Source: Nemertoderma westbladi
Lineage: Eukaryota > Xenacoelomorpha > Nemertodermatida > Nemertodermatidae
DNA length: 64,000 nt
NCBI GenBank assembly: GCA_032718475.1
Contig: JAUCBJ010006865.1
Coordinates: 1-64,000, forward strand
Reading direction: 5' to 3'
The translations under genes and the position numbers were made by a program. The notes under the pieces were generated by a model, which did no database searches, was not told where the DNA came from, and saw only the letters and a list, made by a program, of their open reading frames with translations. Below are positions 34,698 to 46,745 of this stretch, piece by piece (the stretch's first letter is position 1; every line of letters starts with the position of its first letter).

Positions 34698-37337
34698 TCA
34701 GAATTTTGGTCTTTCTGGAGTTAATAAAAGACCAACACTAGAAGCAGCATGTTCTAACGAGCTGAGGAGCCGCTGGGCTCCCTCTAATGATTCTGAGAGT
34801 ACTCCTAAGTCATCAGCAAAGTCTAGATCAGTTAGGTACTTGGCAGGATTTCCTCGACTTCTGGAGCCAGTAGGTGGAGTTATCATCATCCCATCATCAT
34901 TATGATGATCTAAGGACATGCGTAGAACATAGTCAACCACAATAATGAACAAGAATGGTGCAAGTGTGTCTCCTTGGAGGACGCCCCATAACACTTCAAA
35001 TGGTTCTGTGTCACCGTCAACAGTAGACACAAATGTTGTCGAACCATCGTATACTGATCTGATTGCTGCAATAATTTCATCAGGGATCCCATATAATGAA
35101 AGTATGCTGAACATACGTGAGCGAGAGACTGAATCAAAGGCCTTGAAGAAGTCAACAAAGATAACAGCCAGATGCCTGTCTTTCTTTTTTGATAACTCTT
35201 CAATTATCCTTCTAAGTGCCAAAATGGGTTCCATGGTCCCACGACCTTTACGGAACCCATTCTGATTTCCACGTAGCAGTCTCTCAATGGGATCCCTGAT
35301 GCGATTTAATAGAATTCTATTGTATAGTTTTGCAGCAATCGAGATCAATGAGATTCCCCGAAAAGAACCATAGAGTGTTAGGTTGCCCTTCTTGGGAACT
35401 GGCACCAACTTATTTGTTTTCATTTCTTGTGGGACTCTTGTTGTACGGTACATGTCTACTATGATGGGATAGATGAGCTTTAAACACTCAGGTATTTTAA
35501 AGACCTCAGGGGGAACACCATCTACTCCACTGGCACGATTGGTCTTAATGCTCTTTGCAGCAGCCTTCACTTCTGCAAAGGAGATATCGCCAATGGGAAT
35601 ATCTGGGAGTACAGACTCAGACACTTTTACTTCTATAAAGTTATCAGGCAATACCCTGTCATTATTGAGGAGCTTTTCAAAGTGGGCTTTCCAACCATTG
35701 AGGCGATCGGCTGGTGATTCAGCCTTAACCTTGGTGGTTGGTTGGCTTTTCCGCCCAGTAAGCAGATTGATCGATTTCCATGCCTGGGATGATTGCCTGC
35801 TGTCATCAGCATCATTGATGGTATCAACCTGTTGGTTTATTAGCTCCTGTAGATTAACAGAGTACTGCCTGTTCAGGGACCTAGATGCAGCTTTAACTGC
35901 ATTCTTGGCCGCTGTAGTCTGTTTGAGTCGGGACTCTTTCTGCGCCTTATGAAGGTCATTTCGGCACTTCTGAATTTTGTTGTCAGTCCAGGGGGCCCTT
36001 TTCCTGTTTCGAGGGTATACAGGAACTGTTTCTGCAGCTGCTAACTTAACTGCTTCTGTAAAGGCAGTATAGCCCTCACAGTGATCTGCCGCCTCAGAGG
36101 CAAGAGCCTCATACCTGTTGCTCAGCTGTAGTGTGAAGCTGGATCTCACACTTGGCTGTTGCAACAGAGAGGACCAGTCATGCCGTGGCAAGGCAGATTT
36201 CGTTGTTCTGCTAGCACGCAGACTAAGTCTTACCTTGGCGACAATAAGGCGGTGATCACTGGAGAAGGGTCGAAGTGTAAATGCATTACAGTCTTGTATA
36301 GAGCTCCTGTATTTCCTACGAAACAGAATATGGTCTATCTGGGACTTGTGACCACTGGGTCCACTATGAGTCCATAGCTTTCCAGTTCGCTTCTTGAACT
36401 GGGTTCCAGCCGAAAACAATCCATTTCCAGAGATAAAATCCTGAAGATGGACAGAATTTCGGTTAACACTATTGCTATAGACCCAGGGCGATGTAGGTGA
36501 TTGATGCAGACTTGCATTAAAGTCTCCCAGGAATGTTAAGAATGCATGCTGATCCACTCCATCAGTTGCTGCTTGTAGATTGTGGTAGAAATTTTCCACC
36601 TCCTCTACAGGGGCAACACTAGTTGGAGAGTAGCACACAATCAGAACCACCTTAGGAAACTTCTTAGCCAGTCTTCCAGAACATGAGAAGTGGCAACGGA
36701 TGATGCGGTTAGAGATTTGGTCTATTTTGTCCAATGCTGCATGTGCAGTTGGATTCATCAATAGACCAATTCCACCATTGCCACTATCATCTGCTGACGC
36801 GAGGGCGAGTCGCCAACCGCCCCCCATGTCCTTAATCAGAACCTCATCAGTCTGTCCAGTCTGCATTCGGTGCTCTTGAACACCCACTGCGCTAAGAGAA
36901 AGCTTATCTGCCAAGGCAGTCAGCTCACCTTGTCGCATTGGGGACCCGAGTGTTAGGGTGTTTACTGAGGCTAGTCTAGTGACTTGCCTCAGATTCACCA
37001 ATGGCTTTGTTGGTCGGGGTGGAACATGAGAGTAGCCTCCAACTCCAGAATCCCTCTCCCCATCACAATCTGGCCTCCCTGGTGACCCAGGGTTTGGGCC
37101 AGAAAGGTCATCAGGAAAGGGACTCAAAGAATTGTTGGCTGCTCTCTCTCCAGTAGGGGGTGAGACAGGCAGCCGGTCAGGAGTTAACTGACGCCTGTGA
37201 GGCCGATTGTGTCCGGTAATTCCACTGGCCTCTAGTGGCCGGACCTCCGCATTGCTAATGTAATCCATAGTGGGGGTTGGGGGGTGCTTTTTTGCCGAGT
37301 CAGCTCTCGGGGCAAATACCACACCCTGGTTTGCCAT
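34698..37337 (-). pseudogene. LINE protein: AP endonuclease and reverse transcriptase (879 aa)
   Basis: The frame starts at the ATG ending at 37337 and runs 879 codons. Residues 1-120 are a Pro/Ser-rich leader. An apurinic-type endonuclease domain covers about 120-375, with VQEHRMQ (about 152), LGDFNASL (GDFN 271-274), QIDHILFRRK (about 333) and SSDHRLIV (SDHR 359-362). The RT covers about 580-860 with RGISLI, NGFRKGRGT, FVDFFKAFDS (catalytic Asp 729), LQGDTLAPFLF and LDFADDLGVL (FADD 840-843). The frame ends at about residue 879 just after the palm; the rest continues in another frame at 34659 and below, so a one-base indel near 34700-34715 breaks the protein. It nicks DNA and copies the LINE RNA at the target in its intact form. 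RTE-like clade is my best guess. Confidence 0.88.
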
Positions 37338-37781
37338 TCCACAGGGTGGGTGTCGCGATGGAGTCAGATATGAGGCCCATCACCCATATCTACTCTGGCG
37401 TACATGACCCACCATTGGCTGTTGCAGCTCATCTGCTGGGTCATGCCCTGTACCCTTGCTGCCAGGTGCAGGTCGCAGTGAAGTGCCCTCAGAGTGGACA
37501 TGAGAACACTCTACTCCTAACCAGCCATTGGTAGATCACCATCTGCCTGGTAAGGCCATATACCCCTGCAGCCAAGTATATGGGTCCTTAATCCAGGACC
37601 AAGGGCGTCCTTATCCCAGAACGAAGGGGGTCCTAGTTACAGGACCAGATTTGCCCTAGTTAGAGGGTCTATGCAGCTACAGGTGGCACCTCCTTTATGC
37701 TGCATGGAGGTGGCAAGTTTTCTTGATCAATGACCTAGAATACCTGACCTGACCTGAGGACCTGACCTTCTGTCTGGGGAC

Positions 37782-38587
37782 ACAAGATCCTTAACTCTAT
37801 GAAAATTGTCTTTTTAAGAATATCGGTAAATGCTACGATATCTTAATTGACTAGAATTGTTGAAGGATCTGAATTTTACAGATTTTGACTTATTAGATTT
37901 GCAAATATTAAATAATTAATATTTGAGATGGGCACCGATTTATTCCAGAACTTGTCTGGGGACGTTAACCACTGATTCTAGAATTTGTCTTTCAAGTATA
38001 TCGGTGGGTGCCGCGATATCTTAATCGACTAGAATTACAGATGGTCAAAAGGTTTAACAGATTTATGTGCGTTTTACGCTACTGTTAGAGGGACATCACG
38101 CTACTATATGTATTATTTAATATACGGTATGAGAGCAATATCGCACGAAGCAATGTCAGTGTGAAGAGGCAAGTCGTTTCCAAGGTCTACCCAGAGCTTG
38201 GTTTAGCCGAGACACGAGGATCTGAACTTTGCATTCCTAATACTCTGCCTACCAATAATACTTAAATATAGTAGTGGCTTTATTGTACTTTAATAAGTAC
38301 GGACATTTCATCTTACTGTAGTTACGTATTTGTAATGTAATACGGACAGTAAGGAAGAAGGAAAAGAATTATTTCTTGCCGTCGCACTAAATATAATATA
38401 TACGTAATTACGTACGCAATAAACACGAATATATTGCACTAATCTACTAAATAATCTCTAAAATAACATTCTACTGAATAAAATTAAAGAAAACGATTAT
38501 GATAAAATTACATAGTAATACATACGTAAATATAAAAATAATAAAATAATATAAAATAATAGAGTCACACGCCCACTCCATATGTTG
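37782..38587 (-). other. element A, non-coding stretch after truncated pol
   Basis: AT-rich, no gene. It is the inverted counterpart of 53283-54070 in element B. Two related blocks (CTGGGGACGTTAACC near 37957 and TCTGGGGACACAAG near 37772, each followed by a TATCGGTRRRTGC-like segment) show an internal duplication of about 200 bp. Confidence 0.6.
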
Positions 38588-40456
38588 TTACGTTATGGAG
38601 TCCCTAGATGTTTGAAGGATTAGGGAGGTGGTCGTGGGCTGAGAATCTTGCCTTCCACAGTTTCCGGAGAGTCTTCCATTCCCTTCCGGTAAACACAAAC
38701 GACCGACTGGGTGATTGAGTCGCTGCATCCCGAATACAATTCCAGGTTTCCTCTTCGTCCTGGAATAGTGATGATAGAAACATCGCTCTAGGTACACGAC
38801 GGCCTTACAAAGCCGATTCCAGGAGCTATAGTGGTCCGTCGCTCCCTGCAGGAGAGGTGAGAGTCCCTGCGAGACGTCTGATGTTCCAGAGCTCCAATCG
38901 CTCTCTCTGATCTTCATGAAGGATCCACTCGCGGTGGGGAGGTCCAGATCCACGGCGTCGTCCCTGGCAATATGTAATACCGACAGATCTATCCCGGGTT
39001 CAAATAACTCCGCTCCACTCGTCCGGGTTTTAGGTTTAACTTTCTCCGCTCCCTTGGCTGGTCTAATCTCAGTCGGAGTAAGATGGGGAGGCCATTCATC
39101 CTCCTTACTCAGGAAGTCGGGTTCACCTAACCAGTTTGTAGTATCTGTCAGTTCTTGAGGAGTTGCTCCTCTGGAAGCGATGTCAGTTGGATTAAACTTC
39201 TTGGGGCAATATCTCCATTGATCTACATTGGAGCTAATATCGTCATTATCTGAGGAGTGTGGTGTTCCTTCAGTTGGGTCGTCTCCCTCACTAGTATCAT
39301 CTTCCCATTCACTCACCTGGCGGACGCGATCTTGAAGCAGTCTTTCTCTGAGCGTTCTTCGGGAAGGTCCAGTAAGGTACCAACCTACTCTAGTTCTTAC
39401 CGCATAGGTCTGAAGTGGTTGCGGTTGAGTAGGTCGTTTCTCTAATGTCTCCAGCGCCTCATGCGCGTTTTGACCGATTAATATTTGTACTCCAGGATAA
39501 TCGGTGTCGAATCTAGGGATGTTAAGTTGTTGGACATGATCATCTTCGTCCCAATTATAAGGTTCAACTTGGGTGGTGGCGAAGTTCTTTATTGCCACCA
39601 TTTTTACTGACCTTATACTGTATTCTCCTAGTTTATCCTGTGGAGTGGACAACTCTCCTATATAATAGTCGGCAGCTACAGTAGAATTCCAAACCTGCAT
39701 GATCCCTGACATGTTTAGCTTGGTTCGGAACTTGGGTTGTCCAGCAAAGATGACTTCGGCTAGTTCTTTATCGATGAATGTTCCTGTGCTACCGGAGTCC
39801 AGGAGGGCGTTCACTATATAGCTCTTCTGAGGTCCGTGGACCCGTAACTGGACTACAGGAAATTCTCGGATTCCTATATTGGAAGTTGGCGCTTTCCAAG
39901 ATGGTTGTTGATCTGAAGTAGTTAGGGTGAGGTCGCTGTCTGTGTCTTTCTCATACATGAGTGCTCGATACACTGCGGTGGTGTTTATTAAGTAACAGGA
40001 TTCGTTTTCGTCGGAGAACTCGTCCGTATAGAATCCTTCCATCTCAGATTGATCAGTGTCGTTCACATCACAGAATTGGACATGTAGTTCGGACTCACTT
40101 ACCTGACTCGGGCTGTTTCGTTCGAATTCCGTGTGCAACAAGATATGATGTTTTGCGCCGCACTTTGCACACCTTGCATCGGAGTTACAGGTTCGCCGTT
40201 GGTGTCCTCGTCTGAGGCAATTATAACACAACCGCTTATCCCACATGACTTCACGTCTATCCTCAAGTGATTTCCTCAGGAATTTATCACACGCATTTAA
40301 ACGGTGGGGCCCGTCGCACAGCACACATTTCGGCTTGATGTTACTTACTTTAACCTGTGCTATGTGGTGCACACTTGTTCTTTCCTCGGGCTTTCTCACC
40401 TGAATTCTTTTAGGAGACGTAGGAAGGGTTTTTTTGTACCGGTTCCCTTCTGTCAT
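38588..40456 (-). pseudogene. element A: zinc knuckles, aspartic protease and truncated pol (622 aa)
   Basis: In order: a Cys-rich region at about residues 38-105 (CYNCLRRGHQRRTC, a CX2CX4HX4C knuckle, then CAKCGAKHHILLH); an aspartic protease with LLDSGSTGTFID (about residue 218) of the DUF1758 type found in BEL/Pao; then, about 190 residues on, QWRYCPKKFNPTDIASRG, which is the segment after RNase H in BEL/Pao pol. Nothing resembling RT or RNase H lies between. The C-terminal part has the DHYSSWNRLCKAVVYLERCF segment that precedes integrase in BEL/Pao, then ends without integrase. Here knuckles and protease are in one frame, unlike B. Upstream it is out of frame with 40410-41180, by an indel at an A-run near 40430. 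Confidence 0.8.
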
Positions 40457-41180
40457 TGGGTCGAGACTCGGATTTACTTACCTGATCTTTAGCCATTTTA
40501 TTGACATAATAAGATCTGTCAGTGTCTTTCCCGCTGTCCTCTCCTTGAGAAGTTTGGCTTTCACCGTCGTCGGTATAACATACTGGTGTTACCCTTCTCC
40601 TAGAAACGGGTTTCTCACTTACCTTGTTTTCCAATGTCTTCTCTCTGGACTGCCTTAGGAGCTGTAATTTCACTTCTCTATCTAAGAATGACATGAGATC
40701 AGTCATGGTAGGGTCTCGTCGTTGTTGTTCCATCAGATATAACACCTTCTTGTCCCAGCGTGTACCTACTCCACCCTTGGGCAAAGTAGATGCTAAGGCT
40801 CCTACAACCATAGAATTCTGGTATTCATGAGACTTACCTAACCAATCTAGTTGTCTACAGATCTCCTGAATCTCATCGGAAAACTCTATAATCCCGCTGC
40901 TAAGAAACTTTCGGGGCGCCATTAATTTCGCATATAAATACCTAGCTATGTTAGTCCTATTACCATACCTGATGTTTAGTGTATCCCAAACTTGTCTTAA
41001 TCCATCTGGATGTCCAATAAATTTTAACGCCATTGACTTGGGAGATCCTTCCAAGCACTCGATGAGGAATCTAAGTTTCTCTCCATTAGATAGCACAGAG
41101 TTCTGTATGTTATCTTTGTAATATTCATTAAAAGGTAACCATTTCATCTCATCTCCATTGAACTTGACGATCTCTCCCAC
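40410..41180 (-). pseudogene. element A: Gag core fragment (256 aa)
   Basis: Contains a capsid-like helical region, readable as VKFNGDEMKWLPFNEYYK, then IRYGNRTNIARYLYAKL and ICRQLDWLGKSHEYQ, matching the DUF1759-type Gag region of BEL/Pao elements. It corresponds to residues about 615-870 of the single 984-aa frame in B. It is separated from 41144-43546 by a 16-base deletion relative to B near 41180, and from 38588-40456 by an A-run indel. Confidence 0.8.
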
Positions 41181-43546
41181 CTTTCGGTTCTAGCCATTTG
41201 ACGCGTAAAACTTTCTTGGGCCATCGTGTTATTTAATATCGAATTATCGGTATATAAATTTCTCGGATTATGATCAGTTCTATAGGGAATATCATTATCA
41301 ACAGGTCTATAATTACCCTTAATAGGGTTCACTATAGGAGTTTCTACTTCGCTAGCAGTATAGATGCGTGTAGGCTCCACACCTTGCGCATGAGATACTT
41401 CAGACCTAACAGGTTGACACATTGTTACAGAGGGTGGTGGTATACCCTTTTGTGTGTTTACTAATTTATCGCGTTCGAGCGCGATACTTTGCTGCACTTC
41501 TTGCAACTCTAGCCTACTTTCCCTTACTGTGCCCTTGAATTGCTGGACAGTCTCCTGCATCTGCCCGAGCAGGATATCCATTCCCCGCCGTCTCTCGTCC
41601 ACCCATTCGACCGCCGAAGCGGGAGTCGCCAACGTTGTAGTGGGCGGACGAGGGACAACGGGCGACAAATTATGAATATTTCGCTCGGGGTCCAGGACCT
41701 GAACTGTCTCCTGGGCAGTTCTACGGGGCACAGGTAGCTTAGTGCTATGTAGAGGGAATTTAGAGGTAGTTTCAGGGAGCACAGGTGTGTCTATCACCGA
41801 AGGGGTGATTTCAAGAACAGGCCTAATTATTTCAGGCTCATCTACTATAGTAGGGAGTCTTTCTATTTTAATTATTTGGTCTGTGGGCTCTGTACTACCT
41901 AAGTTGGTGTTATTTAGTTGCCTTCTAACAGCTGGAGGCAAATCAGGCAATTTCTGACGGTGGAATGTTCTTTTACGTCTACTTAGACGAGATCTATTTC
42001 CCTTGCCTTCAGTATCGGTGGTATCGCCTTCTTCAGATGATGTATATCCCTGTCTTTTGGGAGTAGATCGATTCATCATCTGCATATTACTAGCTGTTAA
42101 CTGTTTACTGAAGTCGTCTTGCTTCTCTTGAAGATTTTCCAACTCCAGTTGGGCGATCTCTTCAGCCGCTCTCCGTTCTGCTTCCGCCACCGCTGCCGCT
42201 TTTGCCTCTGCCGCTGCCGCTTTTGCCTCTGCCGCTGCTTCTGCTGCTGCCGCTTTTGCCTCTGCCGCTGCCGCTTTTGCCTCTGCCGCTGCTTCTGCTG
42301 CTGCCGCTTTTGCCTCTGCCTCTGCTTCTGCTGCTGCCGCTTTTGCCTCTGCCTCTGCTTTTGCTGCGTCCTTTCTGTCTTCTATACGTTTTTTCCTTAC
42401 TTGTTCTTCTTGTTCTCTAGCGATGCGGAGTTGTTCATCGAATTTAGCCTGGTTCGCAGCCCTCATTTCCACATCGATGGCATCCAACACAAGCTTGGTT
42501 CCTTCGCTATTAGGGCTAAGTCCATCTAACCTTCTTCTCAATTCGTCATCACCTAAAAAACGTTGATAGTCCGACAGATAGATGTCAATGGCATCTCTCT
42601 TATGCGGCTTCTCTGCCGTCGCTTCACTTTCCACTTGGGAAAAAATAGCGTCTGTTGATTCTCCTTGGGTTGAGCGCTCCTCCAGCTGAGCTTTCCACTG
42701 AGCTGTTCCTTGAACCTGGAGATTCACCCTTTGAAACCAAGTCTTTACGGCGACTTGCAACGACGTGTCTTGTCTTCGTTTAGAAGCCTCCTCAAAGGCC
42801 GATAAGATTAGCCTGATTCGCAGAATTCTTTCTCTAACTTGATAAAGCAGCAATCCCTGCTCTTGAGGTCCTTGAGGTTGATGAAACAGTTGTTCTTTTA
42901 ATCGCTCTATAGAGCTGAAGAATCCCTGTGCGTATCCGGCTGCGGACCTCTTCCATACAGCTGGATCGATGGTTTCCTTGGCTACTCCCATCCGGTGTAT
43001 GTCTTCCCAGGCAGCTTCTGATAAATCAAACGGGAGTCCGGGTCCGGGGAAGTTCCATTGCGACTCGACAATAGACTTCAGTTCTTCACTCGTGTATCCC
43101 GCATAATTATCTCTAGTTGATTGCTGACTTCTCGCCCAATCGATCTGGTGTTCTTCCACCGCAATCAATAATCTAGTGAGTACGGCTGCAGGAAGGATGA
43201 GAAGGGGATCCGAATAAACCGCATCCATCATCTTTGCTCCGCGTTCTGGTGTCAGTTCTACAGTATCTTCACTACTGGAGCTGTTGGGCCGTTGAGAAGT
43301 AAGTTCTTGGCTCGCGGGTTGTTGCTGTTCTGCTGCTTCTTGGTCCCGCTTGACCTGAGCTCGAGTGCCTATGATAGACCTACGATGTTGGACCAGCCTA
43401 GGTTCTGTTATTACTACTGGAGGGATGACCTTCCTCACAGTGGGAGGTGAACTGAACTTACGACTAGACGGTTCTATATCTCTATCTGAGTCGCAGATAG
43501 TTACATCTAATAGACTGTCTGACAGGTTCTGCTTAGTATCAGACAT
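41144..43546 (-). pseudogene. element A: Gag N-terminal part (800 aa)
   Basis: Starts MSDTKQNLSDSLLDVT, almost the same start as B's frame. Residues about 110-310 (including IDWARSQQSTRDNYAGYTSE) are absent from B by an in-frame deletion there. Residues about 365-475 form a charged coiled coil ending in a low-complexity Ala/Glu/Lys expansion (42180-42365, repeated AEAKAAAAEA) grown from tandem DNA repeats; B's version is much shorter. The frame runs into MARTERWERSSSS and stops owing to a 16-base deletion. Confidence 0.8.
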
Positions 43547-45543
43547 GTTTGTGAGTACAGTTGAATGCCTACTGCTATATTACAGTCTAAGCAAGTCTAG
43601 TAATTCAGTATTAACTGCTAGCCTAGTAATTAATTACCGATACTGCTACTCAGTGTAGCGTGATATATATAATATATTAGAATACCGGTATGCTTATAGT
43701 ATATATAACTATATAAGTATTATTACAGACTAGGTTTATCACAGAATACCGGTATAATTTTAGCACAAATATATATAAATATATAATAGGCCTATCGGGA
43801 ATACCGGTATACAGCTTACAGTTTGTAGTATATATAGTTCTGGACTAGAATTAATTACAAGTACCGGTATAATTTCAGCCTAAATTTATAGAAATAAAGA
43901 TAATAGGCCTATCGTAAATACCGGTATGCAGTTTACACTTATAGTATATATATATAAGTATAATTACAAACTAGAATTAATTACAGAATACCGGTATGAT
44001 TTCAACCTAAAATTTATAAAAATAAATATAATAAGCCTATTGTAAATACCGGAGAAGAAGATAGATACCGGATAGAAGTCTACAAACCAGCCTAACAAAG
44101 GGTTAGAAATCTGGTTATTACTACGGACAGGGTACTACGGTATTTGAAAATAATAAGTAGTAGTAAAATACACTGCGTTGTCCAGATAGGAAAATACCAC
44201 CGCCTGACGACCTATAGCCGTATCGCTATAGGTACTACGTTATGTATCACGGAGTGTTCCTACCTAGAAGTTAATAGAGCTAATCGAACGTGCCTATCAA
44301 CCACTTTACAACACAAATATAATGCCTACACTAATTACTCTCGGAAAGCACTGTACACTAAACCCTAAATTAGGTACGAGTACTTGTACAACAGATAATC
44401 AGTAGTTAAATATACTTGAACAGCTAAAAGAACCACGGCATCTGCTGGAGTGACCGATGCACAAAATCACCAGTCTTTACCTACGCCAAGCAGCCCGTGT
44501 AGTACCGGGGTTAATTTAACTATAGCGGTATGTATAACAAACACAATTACTGTAGGAACAAACTTGGGGAATGAATGTTGCGAATAATCGCATAAACTCT
44601 GAATAATAAATATTACGCTACGCGTACAAACTACTCAAACAAAATGCAGACTGAACACTGACAGACTACTATCAAGCCTAAACAAACTATGGTATATGCA
44701 GACTCCGAAATAATTAGGTAGTATGCGTTCTAACCCAGTAGTACGACTTATTCTTTAGTTGGGGGTTTACCTTACAGCATTCGCTGCCCCTACTTCCTAA
44801 CCGTTCTTTATCGGACAAGTGATCTACACACGCTGCAATCCGTTCAGACCTAATAACAGCCAGACAACTATCCAGCCTACAAATTATCTAAATAAATATT
44901 ATACGCTACCCGTACAGACTTACACAAACAAAGTACAGACTCAACGATGGCAGACTACTCTCAAGCCTAAATAAACTACAGGACATGCAGACTCCGAAAT
45001 AATTAGGTAGTATGCGTTCTAACCCAGTAGTACAACTTATTCTTTAGTTGGGGGTTTACCTTCCAGCATTCGCTGCCCCTACTTCATAACCGTTCTTTAT
45101 CGGACAGATGATCTACACACACTGCAATCCGTTCGGACTTAACAACAATCAGACAACAGCTCAGCCTACAAATTGTCTGTACAATCTGATCAGGCTTACA
45201 CGCCTTCTGTTCAATACTGGCCTACAAACAAATAAAACTTGACAGAAATAAGTAAACCATACAAAAGAATGAGGGGTGATCAATCCCTATTCCCCTGGCA
45301 GCCTACAGTATACAATAATCAAATCGAATAATACTAATGTACTTATACTGGAAGTACCGGTTAGGACAGTTGGGCCTACGGACCTACAGAAGTACCGGTT
45401 CTGGCAGTTGGACCTACGGGCCTACAGCAGTACCGGTTCTGGCAGTTGGGCCTACTGACCTACAGATGTACCGTTCAGGTTTACCGGTTGACCGGTACTT
45501 TCAACTTTATTGCTTACTGCAATAAAGAAGCTATATCCGTTAT
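43547..45543 (-). other. element A, long 5' leader with internal repeats
   Basis: About 2 kb between the 5' LTR and the first ATG, without a gene. It contains 3-4 diverged copies of a roughly 110-bp block with ATACCGGTAT (43680-44050), a direct repeat of about 289 bp (around 44620-45160), and short CAGTTGGGCCTAC/GTACCGGTT repeats at 45350-45480. The same layout, inverted, occurs in B. Confidence 0.75.
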
Positions 45544-46740
45544 TGTTCGCGCTTTCAGACCTTTGGCAGTTTAACCCGCCAAATTAGGATGTCTTCTAGA
45601 TAATAAATCACCTTTAGTCTATGACAAGTATTTAATTCACTACACTAGTCGAAACCAATCTGTGCGCGATCATTCACCCGCTGGATATACCCGGGAGATT
45701 GGGTTCGACGGCTTAATTTTATTGCTATGTAAGCCTAATGTATTATTCGACTGACGGTATTATATAATCTCTGACAATATTATTCACCTTCGGGGAATAT
45801 TAACAGTTCCTTTAGGACGTGGCGCTCTATCTATACAAACAGAGTTATGACTTAAACTACTCACAACGATATGGCTTAGTTATAATTCACATATATGGCG
45901 CATTCTTTAGGAAATGCTTCGTTATCAGTCTCACTCATACACAATGCTGCACAATACTGCACACTAATCTGCCGATCTTCACTGATTTTAGTCACATATA
46001 AAAGGAACACGGACCGAATCATGTAGGGTCTATCAAATAACATTAGATTCACTTCAAACCACTTTAACATAAGTCACAATTGTTATATGTAACCCTTCTC
46101 TCTTACCTTCGGTATATCAAGAATATTGGGTTTCGGGGTTATTTATCGTTATTCCAAATATAATAATTCATCAACCATATTATGAAGAACTGACAGTAAA
46201 TAGCAGTATAACAATATAAAGTATGCACAGGTTGTTTGATTAGGTATGGTATGTTATGTTGTGATAAATGCAGTGATCAGACATCAGATAACGGATATAT
46301 GTCCTTATAATTAAGCCTACTAGTGTAGGACTAAAAACTGAAAACACGGAGGTGCCAAAAGCCGGTTCTTAGGCTCTGGGCAAAACATAACACTGAACTA
46401 CTGAGTTTCTGTATACACCTCCAACACAGAGACAACAAACGCTCTGATTGGTCAACCTGAACAACGAGAGAACAAAGAAACAAAGAAACGTCGACGTGGC
46501 AATATCAGCTGCTAGCCGTCGTCATGGTAGCGACACTGTTTTCAAGAGTATCGAGCTTTTACGTCACGGAATTACGGATTATGTCCTCTAAAGTACAAAT
46601 ACAGAAGAAATAGCTTTTATGTCCGCTAAAACACCAGTACAGCAAGGACACGGCCTTTTTATGCCTGGTAAACCAACTACAGAGTATTTTACGGGAAAAA
46701 TAAGGAAAAATAACCGGACAATTCAGCAAAAGCTTTTACA
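45544..46740 (-). repeat. 5' LTR of element A
   Basis: 1197 bp, nearly identical to 30547-31744. The first internal bases on the minus strand are ATAACGGATATAGC, so no canonical TGG-starting primer-binding site follows the LTR. Confidence 0.9.
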
Positions 46741-46745
46741 TGCCC

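Larger units (their letters stand above)
34001..37770 (-). mobile_element. near full-length LINE (APE-type, RTE-like) inserted in element A
   Basis: 3770 bp on the minus strand, flanked by the 11-bp direct repeats TGTCTGGGGAC (33990-34000 and 37771-37781). Element B at about 54071-54090 has the uninterrupted target. It ends with a TAG/TAC-type trinucleotide tail instead of poly(A), as in RTE-type elements. One protein frame encodes endonuclease then RT; it is interrupted by one frameshift. The 5' untranslated region is about 430 bp. This copy is the reference for the truncated copies at 1277-1850, 2135-2420, 13400-13890, 14272-14544 and 15641-15945. Confidence 0.92.
30547..46740 (-). mobile_element. 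element A: BEL/Pao-like LTR retrotransposon nested in B
   Basis: LTRs at 30547-31744 (3', 1198 bp) and 45544-46740 (5', 1197 bp) read on the minus strand from TGTAAAAGC to GCGCGAACA and are almost identical. The 5-bp duplication TGCCC flanks the element (30542-30546 and 46741-46745). The joined flank (...CCCAACTGCCC then GAACCGGTACTTAC...) matches the uninterrupted sequence inside A itself near 45345-45395, which is the empty site. A holds the LINE 34001-37770; without it A is about 12.4 kb. Internal layout parallels B. Confidence 0.9.
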
